From contig JAFLUO010000025.1 in assembly GCA_022508705.1 (NCBI GenBank), forward strand, positions 1 to 18,078: a stretch of 18,078 bases of DNA, written 5' to 3'. Position 1 is the stretch's first letter; each line of letters starts with the position of its first letter. Below are positions 6,809 to 13,413 of this stretch, piece by piece. The DNA is from Oscillospiraceae bacterium (GTDB lineage: Bacteria > Bacillota > Clostridia > Oscillospirales > Acutalibacteraceae). The translations under genes and the position numbers were made by a program. The notes under the pieces were generated by a model. The model was not told the DNA's origin and did no database searches. It saw only the letters and a list, made by a program, of their open reading frames with translations.

Positions 6809-7174
6809 ATGAGAAAAATCTTATGTATAATATCAATAGCTTGTATTGCGCTTTCATCGTTTACACTTGCAATAATGATAGAACCCGGAATTATCCATTA
6901 TTATGACGGAATAGGCTTTTTATGTATTGTTGCAAGTATTATTTGCTCCGGTTTGGTATTACCGTTGTGGATAATATTTGCAAGCACAAAGTCCAATAAA
7001 AATAAAAAAGTGCAAATCATTGCATCAATTTCTTTTGTGCTATATGTAGGAATCTATTTTGATTTCTTGCATATTGGCGGAAAATTTATTATTGCCCAAA
7101 TAGTGCTGTCAGTCATTGCATTGTATTTGTGCATTAAGTGTTCCAAAAAACAGCCCATCCCTACGAATGTCTAA
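6809..7174 (+). CDS. Small four-segment membrane protein, unknown function
   Basis: A 121-residue protein with four predicted membrane segments (about 4-23, 35-58, 67-86 and 92-110), a basic loop at 61-67 (KSNKNKK) and a short polar tail. AGGAGA (6798-6803) sits 5 bases before the ATG. It is the last gene of the membrane cassette that begins with the XRE/DUF2157 protein, 59 bases after the preceding gene, and is followed by a terminator. No family is recognised. Confidence 0.65.
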   Translation: MRKILCIISIACIALSSFTLAIMIEPGIIHYYDGIGFLCIVASIICSGLVLPLWIIFASTKSNKNKKVQIIASISFVLYVGIYFDFLHIGGKFIIAQIVLSVIALYLCIKCSKKQPIPTNV

Positions 7175-7195
7175 TATCTAACATCTAAAATATAA

Positions 7196-7221
7196 AAGGG
7201 CAGGTGTGAAAACCTGCCCTT
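7196..7221. terminator. Hairpin terminator between convergent genes
   Basis: A perfect 10-bp stem, AAGGGCAGGT (7196-7205) with ACCTGCCCTT (7212-7221), and a 6-base loop. The - strand runs into TTTATATTTTAG, which suits termination of the EF-G-like gene (stop at 7244). On the + strand a weaker AAATTTGTG follows, so it may also stop the membrane cassette. The stem core recurs at 15877-15898. Confidence 0.7.
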
Positions 7222-7243
7222 AAATTTGTGTGTATTATAATTT

Positions 7244-9319
7244 TTATTCTTCGTCCTTCAAGCGTGCCTGGTAATCTGCAATTACTTTATCGGCAACATT
7301 TTTCGGTGCTTCTTCATAGCGGGCAAATTCAAAGGTATAATGCCCTCTGCCTGCCGTTATAGAACGAAGAACCGTTGAGAAATTGCCCATTTCAGCCATG
7401 GGAACTTCTGCTACCAATTCCTGCATTTTCGGCTCGTCTGCCGCACCCATTCCAAGCACTCTGCCACGACGTTTTGTAACGTCGCCCATAATATCACCCA
7501 AATTGTCATCGGGCATATAAGCTTTAAGAGTTCCAACGGGCTCTAAGATTGCAGGGTCGGCAAGCGGAACGGCGTTCTTAAATGCTATTGAAGCGGCAGT
7601 CTTGAATGCCATTTCAGATGAGTCAACAGGGTGGTACGAGCCGTCGTATAAAGTAGCCTTAATATTTACCATGGGGTAACCTGCAACAGCGCCTCTTGCT
7701 ACTGACTCGCGAAGACCCTTTTCAACTGCAGGGAAGAAATTCTTGGGAACTGAGCCGCCGAATACTTCCTCGGCAAAAATAAGCTCTTCACTGTCACACG
7801 GCTCAAATCGAATCCAAACATCACCGAACTGACCGTGACCGCCCGACTGTTTCTTATGTCTACCCTGAACCTCAACTTTTTTGCGAATAGTTTCTCTGTA
7901 TGCAACCTTGGGAACGGTAAGATCAACCTCAACGCCGAATTTTGTTTTAAGCTTTGTAACAACAACGTCAAGGTGCTGTTCACCAAGACCTGAGAGGATC
8001 TGCTCTCTTGTTTCTTTATTGATATAGAATGAAAGGGTGGGGTCTTCTTCAATAAGTCTGTTAAGACCCTGAGCAACCTTTTCTTCTTCGCCCTTTTTGC
8101 GAACCTTAACCGCCATTTGAAGGCAGGGCTTGGGGAAGCTTACGCCCTTTAATGCAACGGGCTTTTTAGCAGATGAAAGAGTATCACCCGTTTTAACGCC
8201 CGAAAGCTTTGTAACAACGCCGATGTCACCTGCGGGAATATATGGAATATCGGTCTGCTTTGAGCCGTTAACGGAAATGATTTTGCCCATTCGTTCGCTC
8301 TCGCCCGTGCGGATATTGTACCCTTGAGTGTCAGGTGCTATTTTACCGCTGATAACCTTAAAGAACGACATTTTACCAACGAACGGGTCGGCAACCGTCT
8401 TAAAGCAAATTGCGGCAAGAGGGCCGTTTTCGTCACATTCAACGCGGATTTCATTGCCGTCCTCGTCTGTGCCAACCTCACCTGCAACATCCAAAGCCGT
8501 GGGAGCAAGCTTTGAAAGAACATCCATAACCTGCTCAACTGCCGAAAGAGTCAATGCACTGCACGCAAGAACGGGGTAAACATCGCCCGAGTGAATGCCT
8601 GCCGTAAGACCTGCAACGATTTCATCATGAGTAAACTCTTCGCCTTCAAAGAATTTTTCCATAAGCTCGTCACTGCCCATGGCAACGGCTTCTATGAAGG
8701 AAGCGTGCATTTTTTGAATAATATCGTCTTGCGGAATGGGAACTTCGGTTTTCTGCCCGTTTTCGTATTTAAACGCTTTGTTTTTAATAAAGTTTACAAA
8801 GCAGTCAACTTTACCGTTTATATAATAAGGAATAAGCGTGGGGCAAAGGGGTGCGCCGTACTCGGCTTCCAGAGCCTCAAGAGTTTTATAGAAATTTCTC
8901 TCCGGTCCATCGATTTTCGTAACGGCGAAGAACTTTGCAATTCCGCGTTTTTGCGCCGCTTTAAATGCCTTTTGCGCGCCAACATCAAGCCCTGAACCGG
9001 CACTGGTTACGATAAGAGCTGAGCCGCCTGCGCGGATAGCCTCGGAAACGCCGCCCTCAAAGTCAAAAAGACCGGGAGCGTCAATAATATTCATCTTTCT
9101 GCCGTTCCATTCAAATGTTGCCATTGCGGAAGAAACGGAGACTTTACGCCTTTTCTCCTCAGGGTCAAAGTCAAGAACTGTGTTACCCTCAGACACTTTG
9201 CCGAATCTGTCCGTAGCGCCTGCCGTGTAAAGCATAGCTTCGCAAAGAGTGGTTTTTCCTTTTCCGCCGTGACCTACCACGGCAATGTTTTTAATGTTTC
9301 CTGCTGAATAAGGTTTCAT
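7244..9319 (-). CDS. Elongation factor G-like GTPase (EF-G2 type paralogue)
   Basis: A 691-residue translational GTPase with the full EF-G domain series. The G domain has G1 GHGGKGKTT (16-24), a switch I Thr47 (GNTVLD), G3 DAPGLFDF (80-87) and G4 TKID (134-137). Domain IV starts near KVAYRETIRKK and includes the KKQSGGHGQFGDVW segment typical of EF-G2-type proteins; the domain V end contains the SITAGRGHYTFEF segment. Departures from canonical EF-G are DTPGH to DAPGL (the catalytic His is Leu84) and NKxD to TKID, so GTPase rate and nucleotide choice may differ. It is not a tetracycline-resistance protein by any motif I can see. The start is ATG 9319 with AAAGGGG about 9 bases before it. It is monocistronic with its own promoter, divergent from murL. 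The exact role in translation is unknown. Confidence 0.88.
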   Translation of the reverse strand: MKPYSAGNIKNIAVVGHGGKGKTTLCEAMLYTAGATDRFGKVSEGNTVLDFDPEEKRRKVSVSSAMATFEWNGRKMNIIDAPGLFDFEGGVSEAIRAGGSALIVTSAGSGLDVGAQKAFKAAQKRGIAKFFAVTKIDGPERNFYKTLEALEAEYGAPLCPTLIPYYINGKVDCFVNFIKNKAFKYENGQKTEVPIPQDDIIQKMHASFIEAVAMGSDELMEKFFEGEEFTHDEIVAGLTAGIHSGDVYPVLACSALTLSAVEQVMDVLSKLAPTALDVAGEVGTDEDGNEIRVECDENGPLAAICFKTVADPFVGKMSFFKVISGKIAPDTQGYNIRTGESERMGKIISVNGSKQTDIPYIPAGDIGVVTKLSGVKTGDTLSSAKKPVALKGVSFPKPCLQMAVKVRKKGEEEKVAQGLNRLIEEDPTLSFYINKETREQILSGLGEQHLDVVVTKLKTKFGVEVDLTVPKVAYRETIRKKVEVQGRHKKQSGGHGQFGDVWIRFEPCDSEELIFAEEVFGGSVPKNFFPAVEKGLRESVARGAVAGYPMVNIKATLYDGSYHPVDSSEMAFKTAASIAFKNAVPLADPAILEPVGTLKAYMPDDNLGDIMGDVTKRRGRVLGMGAADEPKMQELVAEVPMAEMGNFSTVLRSITAGRGHYTFEFARYEEAPKNVADKVIADYQARLKDEE

Positions 9320-9391
9320 AAAAATTTTCCCCTTTATATTTTTAGATAATAGTCAATAAAATTTAACAAAAAATATTAAAGCTATGAGAAA

Positions 9392-9420
9392 ATTATATCA
9401 CAATTGCACAAATAATGCAA
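9392..9420 (-). promoter_or_regulatory. Promoter of the EF-G-like gene
   Basis: On the - strand: -35 TTGCAT (9415-9420), a 17-base spacer, and a perfect -10 TATAAT (9392-9397) preceded by TGA (extended -10). It lies about 73 bases upstream of the ATG at 9319. Confidence 0.78.
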
Positions 9421-9471
9421 ACAAATTAAATTTATATATCTTACAATATTTATATTCCGTTTTTGTGCAAT
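9403..9471. repeat. Widely spaced 10-bp inverted repeat in the divergent promoter region
   Basis: ATTGCACAAA (9403-9412) and TTTGTGCAAT (9462-9471) are exact reverse complements, 49 bases apart. The first lies in the -10/-35 spacer of the EF-G-like promoter and the second just upstream of the murL -35. The first copy is also part of TTGCA-N7-TGCAA (9404-9420). It could be a shared operator or looping site; chance is possible in AT-rich DNA. Confidence 0.45.
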
Positions 9472-9487
9472 ATACTATTTATAATTG

Positions 9488-9516
9488 TTGATTTTTTATA
9501 TTTCTGACTGTATAAT
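9488..9516 (+). promoter_or_regulatory. Promoter of the murL-murD2-nudix-maf operon
   Basis: TTGATT (9488-9493), a 17-base spacer and a perfect TATAAT (9511-9516), 28 bases before the murL ATG. The leader is short and contains GGAGGA at 9535-9540. Confidence 0.78.
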
Positions 9517-9544
9517 AAAACTAACAGATTTTTTGGAGGAAATT

Positions 9545-10918
9545 ATGGAGAAAACAAAGTACGAGCAATTACGCGAAAAACACCCGTCTTTTATATATAA
9601 AAATTACAGTTTGGAAGAGCGCGGCGGTGAAATTTTAATAAGATACGATTTTTCCATGGAAAACGGTGTTGATTTTCACCCTGAAATTAAAATCCCCACA
9701 GAAAATCTTAATATTGTAAATCCTTTTGATTCAGAATGTGCGAAGAGAATTATTTTTTCACTCGGTATGGTAGAGCTGATTTCCTATTGGAAATGCGCCT
9801 GTCCGCCGAAAGTTTATGTTGACTGCGGCTATCTTGATTCATTTGACATAAAATGGTGGAAAAGGCTTTATTTCGGCGGTCTTGGCGAATTTCATTATAT
9901 AAACGGCATCAGCGCCGACGAAGAGAGCTTTATGGATATAGTGTGCCGATATGATCACAAGCATTATCATCCATTTGAGTATAACAGCACGGGTAAAAAC
10001 TTAATCACCGTAGGCGGCGGTAAAGATTCCGCGGTTACGACGGATTTATTGAAAGATTTTAAGAACGATAATATTTTCTTCACCGTCAATGACCAGGAGG
10101 CGAGAACGCAGACCGTTCTCAAAGCAGGTTACAGCGAGGACAGAATTGTTAAAACTTACAGAACTATTGACAAAAACCTTTTAAAACTCAATTCGGAAGG
10201 CTACCTTAACGGACACACGCCGTTTTCAGCTATCGTTGCGTTTTTGTCCCTTTATTGCGCTTATCTTACTGGTGCGGAAAATATTGTTCTTTCCAATGAG
10301 AGCAGTGCAAACGAGTCAAATATTAAAGGCTCTAAGGTCAACCACCAGTATTCGAAATCCTTTGCATTTGAAGAGGATTTCAGAAAATACGTCGAAAAGA
10401 ATATAATGAATGAGATAAACTATTTTTCCCTTCTTCGCCCCTTTAACGAGTTGCAGATAGCCAAATATTTTGCAAAATGCAAAGAGTTTTTACCTGTTTT
10501 CAGGAGTTGCAACAAGGGCAGTAAGCAGAATATCTGGTGCGGAAAATGCGCAAAATGTCTTTTCGTGTTTATTATGCTGTCTCCATTTATTGAGTATTCT
10601 AAACTCGTTGAGATTTTCGGCAACGATATGCTGAATGACGAAGACTTAACGGAAGATTTTGACGGACTTGTAGGGATAACCTCAGTTAAGCCCTTTGAAT
10701 GTGTGGGCACGCCTGAGGAAATATGTCTTGCTCTTTATTTGCTTGACAAAAAGACGGAGGTCGAAAAGCCTTTGCTTTTGAGAAGATTCAATGAAAAAGC
10801 AGATAAAAGCAAAATTGATTTGTCGCTTCTTAAAAGTTATAATGCCGCACATAATATTCCCGATAAATTTTTACCGCAGATGATGGAGATGTACAGTTAT
10901 GTTGCCGAAGATAATTGA
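9545..10918 (+). CDS. murL: MurL: UDP-MurNAc-L-alanyl-L-glutamate epimerase
   Basis: A 457-residue protein matching the MurL family. MurL is known from Xanthomonas to convert the terminal L-Glu of UDP-MurNAc-L-Ala-L-Glu to D-Glu using ATP and magnesium, in partnership with an L-Glu-adding MurD2. Visible signatures: a PP-loop-like GGGKDS (157-162), NGHTPFSAIV, SNESSANESN (250-259), KVNHQYSKSFAFE, YFSLLRPFNELQIAKYFA, WCGKCAKC (Cys332, Cys335, Cys338) and KPFECVGTPEE. The PP-loop fits ATP-dependent adenylation of the substrate. The start is ATG 9545, 4 bases after GGAGGA; a longer frame to 9485 lies inside the promoter and is rejected. It overlaps the murD-like gene by 20 bases, which supports the pathway assignment. 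Epimerase activity in this organism is inferred from the family and gene pairing. Confidence 0.9.
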   Translation: MEKTKYEQLREKHPSFIYKNYSLEERGGEILIRYDFSMENGVDFHPEIKIPTENLNIVNPFDSECAKRIIFSLGMVELISYWKCACPPKVYVDCGYLDSFDIKWWKRLYFGGLGEFHYINGISADEESFMDIVCRYDHKHYHPFEYNSTGKNLITVGGGKDSAVTTDLLKDFKNDNIFFTVNDQEARTQTVLKAGYSEDRIVKTYRTIDKNLLKLNSEGYLNGHTPFSAIVAFLSLYCAYLTGAENIVLSNESSANESNIKGSKVNHQYSKSFAFEEDFRKYVEKNIMNEINYFSLLRPFNELQIAKYFAKCKEFLPVFRSCNKGSKQNIWCGKCAKCLFVFIMLSPFIEYSKLVEIFGNDMLNDEDLTEDFDGLVGITSVKPFECVGTPEEICLALYLLDKKTEVEKPLLLRRFNEKADKSKIDLSLLKSYNAAHNIPDKFLPQMMEMYSYVAEDN

Positions 10919-12185
10919 ATTTTTAAAGGATAAAAAAATACTGATTTTAGGCTTCGGCAGAGAAGGACGGTCAAGCTTTGATTATATCCGCAAATATTTG
11001 TCCGAAAAGGAAATAACAGTAGCCGACGGCAAGGAGCAAGCACTTCCCGATAAATTTACAAAGGGAATTTTCGGTGAAGATTACCTTTCGCATTTGGGTG
11101 ATTTTGAAGTTGTGCTTAAATCCCCTGGCATTCCTTTCCGTGATGTTGAAATCCCCGAAAATGTTCTTATTACCTGCCAGCTTGATTTGTTTTTGCAATA
11201 TGCGCCCTGCAAAAAGCTGGGAGTTACAGGCTCAAAGGGCAAAACCACCACGTCGACACTTGCCTATAAAATGCTTGTTGAGTCGGGCGTAGATGCAGTT
11301 TTGATGGGCAATATGGGGCTGCCCGTCCTCGATTACATTGAAGAAATTGAGGGTAAAATCGCCGTAATCGAAATGTCAAGCCATCAGCTAGAATTTACAC
11401 GCCATTCCCCCGACGTGGCGATTATCACCAATATATATGAAGAACATCTTGAACATTATAAGGGTGGAATGAAGGGCTATGTTGGTGCAAAGCTCAATAT
11501 TGTAAAGCACCAAAACGAAAATAATACGTTTGTATATAACGGCACGCAGGGGCTTTCCGAATATATAGACTTAAATTCGATTAAATCAAAAAAAATTGCC
11601 GTGAATGAGGATGATGAAATCCCCTTCAAAGCGGAAAATCCTCATTTAATAGGTATTCATAATAAGCACGACATTTTGCTTGCGTTCAATGGGGCGAAAG
11701 AATTGGGCGCAACCGCCCAAGGAGCAGAAAAGGCAATAGCGGATTTTGAGGGAATAGAGCACAGAATGGAGTGCGTTGGCACATATAAGGGTGTAACCTT
11801 TTACAACGACTGCATTGCCACAATTCCACACGCCGTAATGTGCGCAAGTGTTGCACTGGGCGCAAAAACCCTTATTTTCGGTGGAATGGACCGAGGAATT
11901 GATTATACTGATTTTGCCCGTGATTTAGAAAACAGTCAACTTTCGGTGTTAATCGGCACGAAAACCACGGGGCATAAGATAATTGATATGATGAACTGCA
12001 ACGGCACGGCGAAAGTGCTCTTGAAAGCAGAAAATATTGAAGATGCCGTAATCAAGGCATACGAAAATACAGAAAAGGGCGGAATTTGTATTCTGTCACC
12101 TGCCGCTCCCAGCTACAATGAATATAAAAACTTTGAAGAAAAGGGCAGATTTTATAAAACTTGCGTTAGAAAGTACGGTGAATGA
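10899..12185 (+). CDS. murD2: MurD2-type UDP-MurNAc-L-alanine:L-glutamate ligase
   Basis: A 428-residue Mur ligase with three domains: an N-terminal Rossmann-like part (ILILGFGREGRSS, 14-26), an ATP-binding centre with VTGSKGKTTT (109-118), EMSSHQLE (158-165), NIYEEHLEHY (178-187) and Lys198 (AKLNI, the usual carbamylated Lys), and a C-terminal part with the SPAAPSYNEYKNFEEKG segment (400-416). It resembles MurD more than MurC/E/F. The MurD D-Glu-contact block NDSKAT is NDCIAT here (303-308), and GGDGKxADF is GGMDRGIDY (328-336), so two lysines that help hold D-Glu in classical MurD are replaced. This fits a MurD2 that adds L-Glu, later epimerised by MurL, though the substrate preference is inferred. 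The start is ATG 10899, within murL (20-base overlap), with GGAG 10 bases upstream. Confidence 0.86.
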   Translation: MLPKIIEFLKDKKILILGFGREGRSSFDYIRKYLSEKEITVADGKEQALPDKFTKGIFGEDYLSHLGDFEVVLKSPGIPFRDVEIPENVLITCQLDLFLQYAPCKKLGVTGSKGKTTTSTLAYKMLVESGVDAVLMGNMGLPVLDYIEEIEGKIAVIEMSSHQLEFTRHSPDVAIITNIYEEHLEHYKGGMKGYVGAKLNIVKHQNENNTFVYNGTQGLSEYIDLNSIKSKKIAVNEDDEIPFKAENPHLIGIHNKHDILLAFNGAKELGATAQGAEKAIADFEGIEHRMECVGTYKGVTFYNDCIATIPHAVMCASVALGAKTLIFGGMDRGIDYTDFARDLENSQLSVLIGTKTTGHKIIDMMNCNGTAKVLLKAENIEDAVIKAYENTEKGGICILSPAAPSYNEYKNFEEKGRFYKTCVRKYGE

Positions 12186-12187
12186 AA

Positions 12188-12733
12188 ATGGATTTAACGG
12201 AAAGGCAGTTAAAAGCCGAATATGTTTTTAAAGGAAGAATACTTAATATCCGTGTTGACGAGGCGCTTTTACCTGACGGAAAAACAGCGGTGCGAGAGGT
12301 TGTTGAGCACAACGGCGGCGTTATGATAGCGCCTATGGACGACGAGGGAAATCTTTATTTTGTTGAGCAGTTCCGTTATCCGTATTCTGAGGTTGTCACA
12401 GAGCTTCCTGCAGGTAAGCTTGAAAAGGGTGAAGACCCGTACACTGCGGGAATCCGTGAGCTTAAAGAAGAAACGGGAGCCACAGCTCAGAAAATCATAA
12501 GTCTCGGCCGTCTTTACCCGTCACCGGGGTACTGCGGAGAGATTATTCACCTTTATCTTGCAACCGGATTAACTTTTGGAGAGCAAAACCCTGATGACGA
12601 TGAATTCTTAGAGGTTAAGAAAATCCATATTTCAAAAGCGGTTGAAATGGTGATGAACGGTGAACTGCCTGACAGTAAAACTCAGGTAGGTATTCTCAAA
12701 ATCGCAAGGCTGTTAGACAAAGGAAAGATATGA
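12188..12733 (+). CDS. Nudix hydrolase, ADP-ribose pyrophosphatase type
   Basis: A 181-residue protein (183 if the ATG at 12182 is used). The Nudix box G-x5-E-x7-REUxEExGU is complete: from Gly78 through Glu84 to RELKEETGA (numbered from the 12182 Met). The upstream VEQFRYP segment and the downstream SPGYCGEIIHLYLA segment are typical of the ADP-ribose diphosphatase (NudF/YqkG) subgroup, which splits ADP-ribose into AMP and ribose 5-phosphate. The ATG at 12188 is favoured because GGTGA (12177-12181) lies 6 bases before it, whereas the ATG at 12182 would touch that site and overlap the murD2 stop. It is in the murL operon and overlaps maf by 4 bases; it looks like a housekeeping passenger with no evident peptidoglycan role. 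Confidence 0.9.
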   Translation: MDLTERQLKAEYVFKGRILNIRVDEALLPDGKTAVREVVEHNGGVMIAPMDDEGNLYFVEQFRYPYSEVVTELPAGKLEKGEDPYTAGIRELKEETGATAQKIISLGRLYPSPGYCGEIIHLYLATGLTFGEQNPDDDEFLEVKKIHISKAVEMVMNGELPDSKTQVGILKIARLLDKGKI

Positions 12734-13311
12734 ATAATAAAATAAGCAATTCTAAAATAATTTTAGCATCAAAATCCCCGAGAAGAAAAGAAATATTGGA
12801 AAATGCAGGCTATGACATTGAAATAAGAATACAAAATGCCGATGAAACGCTGCCTGACGGTATTTCCCCGGAAAAGGCGGTGCAAAGGCTGGCGGCAATA
12901 AAGGCGTCGGCAGTGGAACGGCAAAGCGGTGAAACAGTAATAGGAGCGGACACGGTGGTTACCGTTGACGGCGAAATCCTTGGCAAGCCAAAAGACGAAA
13001 ATGACGCTTTTTTAATGCTTAAAAAACTGTCAGGACGTGAGCATGAGGTGTTCACGGGCGTTTGCGTTATAACGGACAATAATAAAACCGTGTTTTCAGA
13101 GCGTTCCGCCGTGCAATTTCGCACACTTTCCGATGAAGAAATATTTACCTACATAAAAAGCGGTGAGCCTATGGACAAGGCGGGTGCATACGCTGTTCAG
13201 GGGCTTGCGGGTGAGTTTGCAAAGGTAGTTTGCGGCAGTTTTTATAATGTAATGGGATTTCCGATAGAAACTTTTAATAAAAAGTTTTTGGAAATTTTAA
13301 AAATTTATTGA
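12730..13311 (+). CDS. maf: Maf-family nucleoside triphosphate pyrophosphatase
   Basis: A 193-residue Maf/YhdE-type enzyme, expected to hydrolyse non-canonical or surplus nucleotides (dTTP/UTP and modified forms) to monophosphates plus pyrophosphate. Maf signatures are ASKSPRRKEIL (13-23), IGADTVV, ILGKPKD, the EVFTGVCV strand and the GEPMDKAGAYAVQG loop. Length is normal. It starts at ATG 12730 with an ATGA overlap with the nudix stop and AAGGA 5 bases upstream, so it is the fourth gene of the murL operon. Maf genes often lie near mreB or cell-shape genes; here the cell-wall link is through murL/murD2. The stop codon overlaps the -35 of the promoter for the next gene. Confidence 0.93.
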   Translation: MNNKISNSKIILASKSPRRKEILENAGYDIEIRIQNADETLPDGISPEKAVQRLAAIKASAVERQSGETVIGADTVVTVDGEILGKPKDENDAFLMLKKLSGREHEVFTGVCVITDNNKTVFSERSAVQFRTLSDEEIFTYIKSGEPMDKAGAYAVQGLAGEFAKVVCGSFYNVMGFPIETFNKKFLEILKIY

Positions 13312-13336
13312 CATTTTGTTAATTTTATTGTAAATT
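13308..13336 (+). promoter_or_regulatory. Promoter of the tandem paralogue genes
   Basis: A perfect -35 TTGACA (13308-13313) overlapping the maf stop codon, a 17-base spacer and TAAATT (13331-13336) as -10 (four of six). TTTAAT at 13335-13340 is a better hexamer but would need a 21-base spacer. Transcription would start about 70 bases before the ATG at 13414. Confidence 0.55.
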
Positions 13337-13358
13337 TAATGTGTATATGTTAGGTATT

Positions 13359-13382
13359 TGTGAAAGGTGAAAAAATTTCACA
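13359..13382 (+). promoter_or_regulatory. Leader hairpin with two competing left arms
   Basis: TTTCAC at 13376-13381 can pair with either of two GTGAAA copies, at 13360-13365 or 13367-13372. The outer pairing extends to 7 bp (TGTGAAA with TTTCACA). The element lies in the predicted leader, about 20 bases before the AAAGGGGAG ribosome binding site. It may be an mRNA switch, an operator or chance. Confidence 0.35.
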
Positions 13383-13413
13383 TTATCTTAAAAATGAAAG
13401 GGGAGCCACAAAT

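Noticed and set aside
8591..8995. 134-codon ORF on the + strand within the EF-G-like gene
   Set aside because: Antisense shadow of a well-supported GTPase gene; no ribosome site or recognisable motif.
7244..9319. Tetracycline-resistance ribosomal protection protein
   Set aside because: Domain IV and the KKQSGGHGQFGDVW segment match EF-G2-type proteins, and the Tet(M)-type signatures I know are not seen.
9485..9544. 20-codon upstream extension of MurL starting at TTG 9485
   Set aside because: It overlaps the -35/-10 promoter and lacks a ribosome site; GGAGGA at 9535-9540 serves ATG 9545.
10420..10710. 96-codon ORF on the - strand within murL
   Set aside because: Antisense shadow; murL motifs continue without a break on the + strand.
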